A stretch of 64,000 bases of DNA from Allobranchiibius sp. CTAmp26 (lineage in GTDB: Bacteria; Actinomycetota; Actinomycetes; Actinomycetales; Dermatophilaceae), in NCBI RefSeq assembly GCF_017565405.1, contig NZ_JAGEKR010000018.1, forward strand, positions 1 through 64,000. Reading direction: 5' to 3'. A model generated the notes under the pieces. It was not told the origin of the DNA and ran no database searches. It was given only the letters and a program-made list of their open reading frames with translations. Shown in pieces: positions 17,334 to 26,402 of the stretch (positions are counted from its first letter, which is position 1; each line of letters begins with the position of its first letter). A program made the position numbers and the translations under genes.

Positions 17334-18440
17334 GTGAGAATCGAGTTCGTCACCCCGTGGGACGTCACCGACACCGACGCCTGGTCGGGCACGATCGCAC
17401 CGATGTACGCCGCGCTGTCCCGGCACGCGGCCGTCACCCCGGTGTGGACCGGCGACATCCCCCCGGCACCCGCCGACCGGTTCCTAGAGCGCGGCATCGG
17501 CCGACTGACCGACCGCACCTACTCTCCGCACCACGCGGTGCTGAGCAGCCGGCGTCGCGGCCGGGTGGTGGCCGAGCGGGTGGCCGCGAGCGGCGCAGAT
17601 TTGGTCGTCGCGGTCGCCGCGTCCACCGACATCGTGTACGCGCGACTGCCGCAGCCGGTGATCCAGGTGGGCGACACGACGTTCGCCGCGCTGCTCGGCT
17701 TCTACCCGATCGTGGACCAGCTGCACCCGCTCGCGGTGCGCCAGGCGCTGCGTGTCGATCGCGACGCCCGGCGCGCGACGCACAGCTTCGCGATGATGAC
17801 CGACTGGGCCGTGCGGGCGCTGGTCCGTGAGGGGGCGCCCGCCGACCGGGCGCACACCGTGCCGTTCGGCCCGTCGGTGCAGCCGCAGGTGCTGGCGCCC
17901 CGAGAGCCGCACGACGAGCTCGCGCTGCTGCTGGTCGCCAGTGACTGGGCTCGCAAGGGCGGCCCGGCGGCGCTCGCAGCGGTCGAGCAGGCCCGGGCAG
18001 CCGGTCACCGCGTCTCGCTGACCGCGGTCGGCAACCTCCCGTCGCTTCCGGACTGGGTCGACGCCCGCGGCCGGGTCCCGCGGCACACGCTGCCCGAGCT
18101 GTACCTGCAGCACGACGTGCTGCTCGAGCTCGCGACCGCCAACACCGCCGGGATGACGCTCACGGACGCCGCGGCGTACGGGCTGCCGGTCATCGCCACC
18201 GACGTCGGCGGTGTGGCGACGATCGTGCGCGACGGCGAGACCGGGCTGCTGGTGCGGCCGGGCGAACCGTGCGTGGCCGACGCGGTCGCGGCCATCACGA
18301 AGCTGACCGGCGGCGACCGATGGCGCGCCCTGAGTGTCGGCGCCCGGGCCCACCATGAGGCGTTGCTCAACTGGGACGCGTGGGCGACCCGCCTGCTGGA
18401 ACTGGCTGACGACGCAACCCTGCCGGCTCGGACGGCGTAG
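17334..18440 (+). CDS. glycosyltransferase family 4 (GT-B)
   Basis: 368 residues. GTG start at 17334, with VRIEFVTPWDVTD as first strand and a glycine-poor N-domain. The C-domain has LLVASDWARKGGPAALAAV, then the donor region ANTAGMTLTDAAAYGLPVI and TDVGGVATIVRDGETGLLV, a textbook GT4 end. The last 74 bp overlap acyltransferase paralog 3 tail to tail. The gap to the divergent paralog 2 is only 49 bp, so their promoters must be closely packed. Substrate unknown. Confidence 0.85.
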   Translation: MRIEFVTPWDVTDTDAWSGTIAPMYAALSRHAAVTPVWTGDIPPAPADRFLERGIGRLTDRTYSPHHAVLSSRRRGRVVAERVAASGADLVVAVAASTDIVYARLPQPVIQVGDTTFAALLGFYPIVDQLHPLAVRQALRVDRDARRATHSFAMMTDWAVRALVREGAPADRAHTVPFGPSVQPQVLAPREPHDELALLLVASDWARKGGPAALAAVEQARAAGHRVSLTAVGNLPSLPDWVDARGRVPRHTLPELYLQHDVLLELATANTAGMTLTDAAAYGLPVIATDVGGVATIVRDGETGLLVRPGEPCVADAVAAITKLTGGDRWRALSVGARAHHEALLNWDAWATRLLELADDATLPARTA

Positions 18441-19476
18441 GCCTGGTCCTCACCAGCCGCAGAGCCGGTCGCTCCACCACCCGCCACGAGGCCCACGCGA
18501 TCGGCACCGTCACCGCGACGCAGGTGACGAGGTTCAGCACCGGCGGCCACGTGGCCAGTCCGAGCACAGCGCCCAGCTGCTGCACCGGGAAGCCGTAGAC
18601 GTACATCCCGTAGCTGACGTCGTTGCGCGCGCCGATCCGCACGGGCAGCACGGCACCGACCCAGAGCAGGAAGTACGCCAGCGGGAGCGCCGTCCAGTGA
18701 CTGGCGAAACCGAGACTGCCGATCACGAAAACCGCTGCCAGAGAACCGATTCCGAGGACGGCGTTCGCCGGCACCCGGTGCGCGATCGAGCGCAGGAACA
18801 TGCCCGCGACGAAGAAGGTCCCGAGCCGCAGCAGGTGGATCCAGAACGACGTGGTGATGTGCAACGGCCCGAACGCCGCGGGCACCGAGAGCGACGCCAG
18901 CACCAGCAGCGCACCCGTCGTCCAGACCGGTCGACGCCGCGCCAGCGCTACGCTCAACACGAGGCCGGCGCCGATGTACGCCAGGAACTCGTACGCCAGC
19001 GTCCACAGCGGGGAGTCCCACGTCACCTGGTACGGCGTGTGGGTGAGGGTGTGGTCGACCCCCCACTGGTCGATCCACAGCGCGAGGTTGCGCCCGACGT
19101 ACGTCGTGGCGCTCGTCGGTGACCACGCGACACCCTCGCGCCACGCGGCCAGCGGCGCGAAGACGAAGGCCACCACGATGAGGCACACCCAGAAGCCGGG
19201 CAGGATCCGCAGGGCCCGGCGGGCGAAGTACGCGCGCAGGGAGAGCCGCATCCGGCTGCCCATGATCAGGTAGCCGGACAGGACGAAGAACCCGTCGACC
19301 GCCCACCCGCCGATGCCGTCGCCATCGAAGACCCACTGGCCGTGCAACCCCGCGGTCGGCCAGAGGTGGCTGACCATCACGCTGACGGCGAGCAGCAGAC
19401 GGACGAAGTTGAGGGCGTTGTCCCGCCCGGCCAATCGCGCCGACAGGCTGCCGTCAGGGCCTTGCGATGGTGACAC
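18367..19476 (-). CDS. acyltransferase family 3 membrane protein, paralog 3
   Basis: 369 residues with about 10 membrane helices. R26-x10-H37 is the catalytic motif. GRDNALNFVRLLLA, DGFFVLSGYLIMGS, RALRILPGFW and RIGARNDVSYGMYVYGFP follow the other two paralogs, but overall it is the most divergent of the three. The ATG at 19476 is preceded by a 200-bp gap in which I see no gene. The C-terminal tail (RTRPTPSEPAGLRRQ…) is antisense to the GT4 3' end. Function as for paralogs 1 and 2, probably on a different sugar position. Confidence 0.87.
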   Translation of the reverse strand: MSPSQGPDGSLSARLAGRDNALNFVRLLLAVSVMVSHLWPTAGLHGQWVFDGDGIGGWAVDGFFVLSGYLIMGSRMRLSLRAYFARRALRILPGFWVCLIVVAFVFAPLAAWREGVAWSPTSATTYVGRNLALWIDQWGVDHTLTHTPYQVTWDSPLWTLAYEFLAYIGAGLVLSVALARRRPVWTTGALLVLASLSVPAAFGPLHITTSFWIHLLRLGTFFVAGMFLRSIAHRVPANAVLGIGSLAAVFVIGSLGFASHWTALPLAYFLLWVGAVLPVRIGARNDVSYGMYVYGFPVQQLGAVLGLATWPPVLNLVTCVAVTVPIAWASWRVVERPALRLVRTRPTPSEPAGLRRQPVPAGGSPTRPS

Positions 19477-19677
19477 GGAGTCCGGTCCTCGGATGATCGA
19501 CAGCAGAGAGCGGCCTCAGCCTGCCGCACGCGCCAGCCCGGTGGTGCTCCGCGTCGTTGTCGTTCTGCGAGCAACGTGCGACGGTCGGGCCGGGCTGCTC
19601 ACCCCTGGGAATGCCCGAACGATCGGCGCTTGGACCGCGCGGTCCGGGCTCCCGTCTCGTTCGGATCGGGTCGGGGT

Positions 19678-20910
19678 TCAGTCCCGGGGCTGCTGCTCCC
19701 GCTGCAGCTTGTCCAACTGCCGTCCAGCCGCGTCGCGCCCACCGAGACCGAAGGCCAGGGCAGCGGCCGCGGCACCGCCGACGACCACCGCGCCGAAGGC
19801 GAGGTTCACGATCGAGTCGGCGAGGCCCATGTATTTCAGGCCCATCGCCACGAAGAGCACCACCGTGGCGTAGCGGACGATCTGCGCCGTCTGACCGCCG
19901 CCCATCGCCCTCGCCAACAGGTTGGCGATGAACACCCCCGCCGCGATGACGATCGCGCCGAAGACCACCCGACCTCCGAGCGCCAGGACGGTGTTGAGGA
20001 TGGCGGTGACCTGCGGGAAGTGCAGCAGGTTGGCGGCGGCGATGGCGAAGAACAGCACGATCGCGATCTGCACCACGCGCGCGACGATGGCCGGTACGTC
20101 GCGGTCCCCGGCGTCGACGCCCACGCTGTCCAGGAGACGATTCAGGCCGAGCCCGCGCAGGATGGGCGCCAACAGGTCCCCGACGAAGCGGGCGATGACG
20201 ACGCCGATGGCGAGGAGGATGCCGGCGCCGAGGATCGCCGGCAGGGCGTTCAGCAGCGAGCTGAGCAGCTGGGTCGCCGGGTCGGAGATGGACCGGATGT
20301 CGAGGGCACCGAGCGCCGCGATGACGACGACGAGCAGGATCACGGCGTAGAGCACCTGGCCGACGATGGTCGAGATCTTCGGGGCGTCGTCCGTGCTCGC
20401 GGGCGCCGCGGAGGTCGCGCCCGAGCCGTCCGCCCGGGAGGTCGGAGCCGAGGTGTCCGCCTTGTTGCCGCCCACCCGCGCGAGACGCTCGTCGACGTTC
20501 GCGGCCTGCAGTGCGGTGACGACGAGTTCGCGCACGATCTTGGCGAGGACGAAACCGATGAAGAGGATCAGGCCCGCGGCGACGATCTTGGGGATCGCGC
20601 CCAGCACTCCGCTCAACAGGTTCTGCATCGGTCCGAGGACCTGGGTCAGTGCGAAGAGGTTCAGCACCGCCATCAGGCCGAAGAGCCAGATGATCAGCGA
20701 CGCGATGGAGGCCAGTGACTCCGCCAGGTTGTCGCCGCTGCCCGCCTGCCGGTGCAGGAACTCCAGTTTGCCGAGGAATTTGGTGAGGAGGCTCTTCACC
20801 AGCTTTGCGACGAACCACGTCACCACCAGGATGATGATCGCCGAGACGACCTTGGTGATGATCCCGGACCAGCCGAAATCGCTGAGCTGGAGCGCACTGC
20901 TCTGATTCAT
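19678..20910 (-). CDS. CmpX-like membrane protein with repeated conserved TM helix (mechanosensitive-channel relative)
   Basis: 410 residues. At least three copies of the conserved amphipathic TM-helix unit can be read: IPKIVAAGLILFIGFVLAK, LPAILGAGILLAIGVVIAR and GRVVFGAIVIAAGVFIAN. These are the MS_channel first-helix type found in YnaI/CmpX relatives. No MscS beta-domain follows, as in CmpX. A Ser/Thr-rich acidic linker lies near residues 190-220. The ATG at 20910 has AGGGGA upstream. A role in osmotic response or envelope stress is known only loosely for the family. Nothing ties it functionally to the glycan genes on either side. Confidence 0.78.
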   Translation of the reverse strand: MNQSSALQLSDFGWSGIITKVVSAIIILVVTWFVAKLVKSLLTKFLGKLEFLHRQAGSGDNLAESLASIASLIIWLFGLMAVLNLFALTQVLGPMQNLLSGVLGAIPKIVAAGLILFIGFVLAKIVRELVVTALQAANVDERLARVGGNKADTSAPTSRADGSGATSAAPASTDDAPKISTIVGQVLYAVILLVVVIAALGALDIRSISDPATQLLSSLLNALPAILGAGILLAIGVVIARFVGDLLAPILRGLGLNRLLDSVGVDAGDRDVPAIVARVVQIAIVLFFAIAAANLLHFPQVTAILNTVLALGGRVVFGAIVIAAGVFIANLLARAMGGGQTAQIVRYATVVLFVAMGLKYMGLADSIVNLAFGAVVVGGAAAAALAFGLGGRDAAGRQLDKLQREQQPRD

Positions 20911-21077
20911 GGCTTCCCCTTGCCTACCCGTCCGCGGCGACCCGGGACACGATGAGGGTGTTGCGCGTGTTCGCAACGTAGCACCGTTGTGACCTCGGTC
21001 ACAGGCCCTTGGTTGGGGTGCCGACGCCGACCCTCGCTGCACCTTGCCGACCGTCGTCGCGTGCGACCCTCATCCCC

Positions 21078-21941
21078 ATGGTCACGACCCCCGAACGCGC
21101 GCTTCCCCTGGTGAGCATCATCGTCCCGTGCTTCAACGCCGGTGACACGCTGCGGGAGACGCTGGAGTCGGCGCGTTCGGTGGACTACCCGTCCGTCGAG
21201 ATCATCGTGTGCGACGACGGCTCGACCGACCCGCTGACGCTGCGGGTGCTCGCCGACCTCGGCGACGACGTACGGGTGGTCCGCCAGGAGAATGCCGGCC
21301 TGCCCGCCGCCCGCAACGCCGCGATCGCCGCCGCGCGGGGCACGTACGTCTTCCCCCTGGACGCCGACGACAAGATCCACCCGGACTACGCGCGCGCGGC
21401 CGTCGAGGTCTTCGAGGCCGATCCGCAGGTCGGCATCGTGCACGCCCGGGTGCAGCGGTTCGGCGACGCGGAGGGGGAGGTCGGGTACGACGACTTCTCC
21501 ATCGGGAAGCTGTTGAACCACAACATGATCCATCAGTTGTCGTGGTTCCGTCGGGTCGATTGGGAGACGCTCGGCGGGTACGACGAGAAGCTGCGCGACG
21601 GGCGCGAGGACCACGAGTTCTGGATCCGGATCGTCAGTACCGGCCGCACCGTAGTGAAGCTGGACGAGCTCTACAGCATCTACCGCATCCGTGCCACGTC
21701 GATGAACCACACGATGACCCACGACAAGCTGGCGCGGATCTACGCCGAGATCTTCCGCAACAACGCCGACTTCTACCTGGACCACCTCGAGGAGTACTTC
21801 ACCGAGCGGTACGCCGAGCGCGCGCAACTGGCGCACTGGTCACTGCGCTACGGCAAGGTCGACGCGCTCATCGAGGGCCACCCCCGCGCGTACGGCGCCG
21901 CCCGTCGCCTGGCCGCCACGGCCCGCCGCCTCCGCCGCTGA
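21078..21941 (+). CDS. glycosyltransferase family 2
   Basis: 287 residues. VSIIVPCFNAGDTL, IIVCDDGSTD and FPLDADDKIHPD are the nucleotide and metal-binding motifs. REDHEFWIRI is the catalytic region. It is a paralog of the GT2 at 6590, sharing QENAGLPAARNAAIAAARG against QENQGLPGARNTGIAAARG. The ATG at 21078 starts seven residues before the fold. The gene ends at a nested palindrome and is convergent with the PLP enzyme. Substrate unknown. Confidence 0.88.
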   Translation: MVTTPERALPLVSIIVPCFNAGDTLRETLESARSVDYPSVEIIVCDDGSTDPLTLRVLADLGDDVRVVRQENAGLPAARNAAIAAARGTYVFPLDADDKIHPDYARAAVEVFEADPQVGIVHARVQRFGDAEGEVGYDDFSIGKLLNHNMIHQLSWFRRVDWETLGGYDEKLRDGREDHEFWIRIVSTGRTVVKLDELYSIYRIRATSMNHTMTHDKLARIYAEIFRNNADFYLDHLEEYFTERYAERAQLAHWSLRYGKVDALIEGHPRAYGAARRLAATARRLRR

Positions 21942-21952
21942 CCCTGACCGTG

Positions 21953-22020
21953 ACCGTGACGCACTAAAAGCCGAGGGACACAGGTCTACCTGCGTCCCTC
22001 GGTCATACCTGCGTCACGGT
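21953..22020. terminator. nested double-stem palindrome between convergent genes
   Basis: Outer arms ACCGTGACGCA (21953-21963) and TGCGTCACGGT (22010-22020) are perfectly complementary. Inner arms CCGAGGGAC (21971-21979) and GTCCCTCGG (21994-22002) form a second perfect stem. The gap separates two convergent genes, so a bidirectional terminator is the natural reading, although neither side has a long T-run. Confidence 0.7.
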
Positions 22021-22045
22021 CGACGTCAGCCGCCGCTCGGACCGC

Positions 22046-23041
22046 TCACTGGAACGTGGAGCGGTAGCCGAAGAGCCCGGTGCTGCCCCCGGTGTGCAGG
22101 AAGACGACCGTGTCGGTCTCGTCGAACCGGCCCTCCGCGATCCCGCCGAGCAGCCCCGCGAAGCCCTTCCCGGAGTAGACCGGGTCCAGCAGGATGCCCT
22201 CGGTCGACGCGAGCAGCCGGGTCGCCGCGACCATCTCGTCGGTCGGCACGCCGTACCCGCCGCCGACCCAGCGGTCGTCGACCAGCACGTTCTCCCGGTC
22301 CACGGTGGTGCCGATCAGCTCGGCCGTGCGCTCGGCCAGCCCGAACACCGCGTCCACCTGGCGCTGCTCCGGCTGGCGCACGCTGACGCCCAGCACCCGC
22401 GCCGCGCTGTTGATCGCGGCGAACCCGGCGACAAGCCCCGCCTGCGTGCCGGTGCTCCCGGTGCCGTGCACCACCCAGTCCACCGCGACCGGCGCCGCGT
22501 CGAGCTCGAGTGCGCAGTCGACATACCCGAGCGCGCCGATCGGGTTCGAGCCGCCACCGGGGATGACGTACGGCCGCTTCCCGGCGGCCCGCAGCTCGTC
22601 GGCCAGCGCCTCCATTGCACCCTGCATGTCGCTGCCGGCGGGCAGCCGCTGCACGATCTCGGCGCCCAGCAACTCGTCGAGGAGCACGTTCCCGGACTGC
22701 TCGTACTCCTCGTCGCGGACCTGGCGCTGCTCCAGCAGGATCTTGCAGTCCAGTCCTGTCACCGCAGCCGCGGCTGCGGTCTGACGGGCATGGTTGGACT
22801 GGGTCGCGCCCTGGGTGATCAACGTGTCCGCACCCTGCGCCAGCGCGTCGCCGACCAGGAACTCCAGCTTGCGGGTCTTGTTGCCGCCGGTGGCGAGGCC
22901 CGTGCAGTCGTCCCGTTTGATCCACAGCTCCGGGACCTGCGCGTGCTGCTCGCGCAGCAGGCCGGTCAGCCGCGGCAGCGGTTCGAGCGGAGTGGGGAAG
23001 TGTCCGAGTTGTCTGCGAGCGAATCGCGTCAGTTGAACCAC
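22046..23041 (-). CDS. PLP-dependent D-cysteine desulfhydrase / ACC deaminase family
   Basis: 331 residues from the GTG at 23041, the family's usual length. RDDCTGLATGGNKTRKLEF carries the PLP lysine (K55). GATQSNHARQTAAAAAVTG and VHGTGSTGTQAGLVAG are the phosphate and cofactor loops, and FLHTGGSTGLFGY ends the protein. The sequence fits D-cysteine desulfhydrase (D-cysteine to pyruvate, sulfide and ammonia) better than ACC deaminase, but the split is fine and needs substrate-pocket comparison. A longer in-frame start at 23143 has no better ribosome binding site. It is unlinked to its neighbours. Confidence 0.83.
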   Translation of the reverse strand: MVQLTRFARRQLGHFPTPLEPLPRLTGLLREQHAQVPELWIKRDDCTGLATGGNKTRKLEFLVGDALAQGADTLITQGATQSNHARQTAAAAAVTGLDCKILLEQRQVRDEEYEQSGNVLLDELLGAEIVQRLPAGSDMQGAMEALADELRAAGKRPYVIPGGGSNPIGALGYVDCALELDAAPVAVDWVVHGTGSTGTQAGLVAGFAAINSAARVLGVSVRQPEQRQVDAVFGLAERTAELIGTTVDRENVLVDDRWVGGGYGVPTDEMVAATRLLASTEGILLDPVYSGKGFAGLLGGIAEGRFDETDTVVFLHTGGSTGLFGYRSTFQ

Positions 23042-23109
23042 ACACTCATGGGTAGTCGATGAATGTCGGCCCTGTCCAACGGCCATCCCGCGCTGGCCGC
23101 ACGGCGACT

Positions 23110-23121
23110 CCCCGATCGGGG
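23110..23121. other. 12-bp palindrome in a divergent intergenic region
   Basis: CCCCGATCGGGG is a perfect palindrome midway between the divergent PLP enzyme and the secreted repeat protein (gap 23042-23307). It could be an operator, but no regulator gene is adjacent and GC-rich palindromes arise easily in this genome. The rest of the gap shows nothing I can name. Confidence 0.25.
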
Positions 23122-23307
23122 GATGCCGCGGAGGTTCGTGCACAGCCGATGACCGGACGATGCACAGGTGACGCGCAGCTTTCTGTCACTGAGGGCCGCC
23201 CCATAGGTCATACTCAGCTGCCCGCATCGCGTGATGTGCACACAGGCTCCGCCTGTGGTCGGCACTGGATCGGATGCCTGGTGGCACCGCGCTCGAGGGG
23301 GTAGGCG

Positions 23308-26256
23308 ATGTTGCGTCGCGTTCTTGCTGCTTTGACCATCGGCGTGCTGGCCAGCCTGGGACTGACGACGCCAGCGGCATCTGCTGCGTCGGGGACCACG
23401 GTCACAGGCTGGTCGACGACCAGTTCGTCCGCCGCGCTCGGCTATTCATTCAGTGTCCCCGTCAAGGTGAGAACGGGAAACGGCTACGCCGCTCGGGCGA
23501 TCAAGGTCCAGCGTGCGGAGTACGGGTCATCGTCCTGGTCGACGGTCGCGTCCGGGACGACCTCCCCGGCCGGCGCGTACACGGCCGTCCTGACCGTTCC
23601 GATCGCGTCACGCTGGGTGTTCCGCCTGACGGTGCCGGCATCATCCACCGCGAGCGCCTACACCTCACCGACTCGGGTGATCAGCGGGATCATGGGCGTT
23701 CCCACCGCGATCTCCGGCTGGTCGACCGCGAGTGCGTCCGGCGCGGTCGGTTACTCCTTCGCCGTGCCGGTGAAGGTGAAGACCGGCAGCGGCTACCAGG
23801 CACGCACGGTACGGGTGCAGCGCGCGCCCTACGGGACGTCCTTGTGGACGACGACCTCGACTCTCTCCACGAGCACGTCCGGCACCGTGACGGCGTCCCT
23901 GCCGGTCGCGGGCGTGGGCAAGTGGCTCTACCGAATCTACGTTGCGGCGACGACCACCGCAGCGGAGGACGCGTCCTCCGTCCGGACGATCACCGGCATC
24001 ACCGGGCTTGCGACCACGGCGGCCGGCTGGTCCACGACCGGTCTGTCGGTACCGCTGCCGACCACGGTGCAGGTGCTGGTCACCGTGAAGTCCGGGGCCG
24101 GCTACCTGCCCAGGTCGGTCCGGCTGCAGCGGGCGCCTTCGGGGTCCTCCACATGGGCGAACGTGGCTGCACTGACGACGAATGCCACCGGCCAGGTCAC
24201 CGTCTCCCTCTGGGTGCCCGGTACGGGCACCTGGGCCTACCGAGTCATGGTGCCTGCGACCACCACAGCCGCCGGTTACACGTCCGCGTCACGGAGCATC
24301 ACCGGCGTCGCCGCGCCCTCGGTCACCGCGATGACCCCGGCCACCGGCTCGGCGTTGGGAGGGACCACGGTGACCATCACCGGCACCAACCTGCTCGGTA
24401 CGACGTCGGTGAGATTCGGGAGCTCGAGCGGCACGGGGTTGCGGGTGCTGTCCCCCACCTCCCTCACAGTGGCGACACCGGCCGGATCGGTCGGGACGGT
24501 CGATGTGCGCGTGACGACGCCGGGTGGCACGTCCGCGGTGATAACCGGTGATCGTTACGCGTACACGCCTGCTGCCTCGTGGGGGTCCAGTCGGGTCGTC
24601 GACGCCTTCGCCGGTGGTCCGCGGTCCATCGCATGTCCGTCGAACACGTTCTGCGTGATCGTCGACGCACATGGGAATGCACTCACCTACAACGGGAGCG
24701 CCTGGTCCGCGCCCCGATCCATCGACCCGGGCCAGTCGTTGACGTCCGTGTCGTGCCCGACCGTTGCTTACTGTGCCGCTGTGGACGACGCAGGGAACGT
24801 CGTCACGTTCGACGGAAGTTCGTGGTCGAAGCCGACGAATCCCTATCCCGGTGGCGGAGTCACGAAACTGTGGTGCCAGTCCAGCAGCATGTGCGCCGGA
24901 GTCGACAAGAGCGGAGAAGTCGTCACCTTCGACGGGATGAACTGGTCCACGCCCGTGACCGTCAGCTCCGAACCGATCAAGTCCATCTCGTGCGCCTCTC
25001 GCTCGTTCTGTGTCGCGGTCGACTACCTCGGCACCGCCGTGACCTTCGACGGTTCAGCATGGTCCAAGCGTGTGCCCGTAGTTCTCTACGACGACATGGC
25101 CGGGGTGGCCTGCCCCTCCACGAACTACTGCGTCGCCGTATCGAAATCCGGAAAGGCTGCGACGTTCGACGGCACGACCTGGTCGGACCCGGTCTTCCTG
25201 CACGTCGCCAACCAGATCGTGTCGCTGACGTGTCCCTCCACCACCTTCTGCCTCGCGGTCGACGCCATCGGACACGACGTGCGATTCGACGGATCGAGCT
25301 GGTCCGAACCCACTGACACCGGCACGCCGGGCACGACGCAGGCGGTGTCGTGCGCATCGAGCACCTTCTGCGCGGCGATCGACGATTCGGGCTACGCGCT
25401 GACCTTCGACGGTTCCACGTGGAACGCCCCCTCGAACATCGAGGTTCAGGGGCCGCTGCAATCCGTCTCCTGTCCCTCTCGCACGTTCTGTGTGGCCGTG
25501 GACTCCGCGGGCAACGCCCTGCGGTTCGACGGGAGCACCTGGTCCCCGTTGAACCTGGTCGATGCCGGCGTCGCGTTGACCTCGGTCTCATGCCCAACGA
25601 CCACCTTCTGCGCCGCACTCGACATCAACGGCAGTGCCCTGACCTTCGACGGCAGGTCCTGGTCCGCGCCCGTCAGGGTGGGGTACATGAAGTCGCTGTC
25701 CTGCGCGTCCCGCACTCTGTGCGTCGCCGTGGGTTGGTACGGCGTCGCCTCGGTGTTCGACGGACGAACGTGGTCCACCCCCACGACCGTCGTGAATACC
25801 TACGGCGGTCTCGTCGATGTGTCGTGCGCCGCTGGCACGACCTTCTGCGCCGCGACCACCTGGGACGGGTACGTCGTGCCGTTCGACGGCTCAGGCTGGT
25901 CCAAGGCCGCCGTGATCGACCCTGGAGTCATCATCGGCTCGATCTCGTGTTCGTCCAGCACGTTCTGCGCAGTCGTCGACCACGCGGGGAAAGCGTCCAC
26001 GTTCAACGGGACCGTCTGGTCGAAACCCTTGGTCCTCCCGCTCGGGGACGAAGGCCCGACCTCCATCTCGTGCACCTCCAGCACGTTCTGCGCGCTGACC
26101 ACCTACAGCTCCGTCGTCACCTTCAACGGAGCCGCCTGGTCGGCACCGGTCCGCATCGAGCCCCTGGACGCTGACCCATCTCTGAGGTCGATCTCGTGCT
26201 CGAGCAGCAGGTTCTGTGTCGCGGTCGACCCGACGAGTGTTCTGACGTACGAGTAG
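23308..26256 (+). CDS. large secreted protein: three Ig-like repeats, IPT domain, 14 propeller-like repeats
   Basis: 982 residues. The signal peptide is MLRRVLAALTIGVLASL…ASA, with cleavage near residue 26. Three repeats of about 100 residues follow (roughly 30-130, 131-230, 231-332), each starting with GWSTT or GWSTA and carrying GY..R.V..QRA. An IPT/TIG domain lies near 333-420 (GTTVTITGTNLLG). The rest is 14 repeats of about 40 residues with consensus S-C-x5-F-C-x-A-V-D-x2-G-x3-FDG-x-W, each with a cysteine pair. The first repeat is preceded by the W…VD strand that the last one lacks, which is the usual velcro closure of a beta-propeller. There is no cell-wall anchor. A role in adhesion or substrate binding is inferred. 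A hairpin follows the stop. Confidence 0.85.
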   Translation: MLRRVLAALTIGVLASLGLTTPAASAASGTTVTGWSTTSSSAALGYSFSVPVKVRTGNGYAARAIKVQRAEYGSSSWSTVASGTTSPAGAYTAVLTVPIASRWVFRLTVPASSTASAYTSPTRVISGIMGVPTAISGWSTASASGAVGYSFAVPVKVKTGSGYQARTVRVQRAPYGTSLWTTTSTLSTSTSGTVTASLPVAGVGKWLYRIYVAATTTAAEDASSVRTITGITGLATTAAGWSTTGLSVPLPTTVQVLVTVKSGAGYLPRSVRLQRAPSGSSTWANVAALTTNATGQVTVSLWVPGTGTWAYRVMVPATTTAAGYTSASRSITGVAAPSVTAMTPATGSALGGTTVTITGTNLLGTTSVRFGSSSGTGLRVLSPTSLTVATPAGSVGTVDVRVTTPGGTSAVITGDRYAYTPAASWGSSRVVDAFAGGPRSIACPSNTFCVIVDAHGNALTYNGSAWSAPRSIDPGQSLTSVSCPTVAYCAAVDDAGNVVTFDGSSWSKPTNPYPGGGVTKLWCQSSSMCAGVDKSGEVVTFDGMNWSTPVTVSSEPIKSISCASRSFCVAVDYLGTAVTFDGSAWSKRVPVVLYDDMAGVACPSTNYCVAVSKSGKAATFDGTTWSDPVFLHVANQIVSLTCPSTTFCLAVDAIGHDVRFDGSSWSEPTDTGTPGTTQAVSCASSTFCAAIDDSGYALTFDGSTWNAPSNIEVQGPLQSVSCPSRTFCVAVDSAGNALRFDGSTWSPLNLVDAGVALTSVSCPTTTFCAALDINGSALTFDGRSWSAPVRVGYMKSLSCASRTLCVAVGWYGVASVFDGRTWSTPTTVVNTYGGLVDVSCAAGTTFCAATTWDGYVVPFDGSGWSKAAVIDPGVIIGSISCSSSTFCAVVDHAGKASTFNGTVWSKPLVLPLGDEGPTSISCTSSTFCALTTYSSVVTFNGAAWSAPVRIEPLDADPSLRSISCSSSRFCVAVDPTSVLTYE

Positions 26257-26261
26257 TCCGA

Positions 26262-26281
26262 CGTCCGAGCCACCTCGGACG
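26262..26281 (+). terminator. hairpin after the secreted repeat protein
   Basis: CGTCCGAG and CTCGGACG pair perfectly around a CCAC loop, 6 bp after the stop at 26256. There is no T-tract, as is common for actinobacterial terminators. Confidence 0.6.
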
Positions 26282-26330
26282 CGGCCACCGCTCACCTGCC
26301 CTAGAAACACTGCAAAAGTCGTGGACGCGA

Positions 26331-26357
26331 TGTCGAAGACTCGGGTGACCATTCGAC
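26331..26357 (+). promoter_or_regulatory. possible ECF42-type promoter
   Basis: TGTCGA (26331-26336) is followed after 17 bases by CGAC (26354-26357), about 30 bp before the ribosome binding site of the YCII gene. To my recollection ECF42 sigma factors recognise TGTCGA at -35 and CGA(T/C) at -10, and the gene for such a factor is directly downstream. Autoregulation of the pair is inferred. Confidence 0.5.
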
Positions 26358-26402
26358 GTACGTGTGACAAGCAGGTCCGAGCAACCAGGAGGAGTGATCG
26401 CG

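Noticed and set aside
19477-19677. Small gene between acyltransferase paralog 3 and the CmpX-like gene
   Set aside because: No frame with ribosome binding site and family motif. The 200-bp gap probably holds the acyltransferase promoter.
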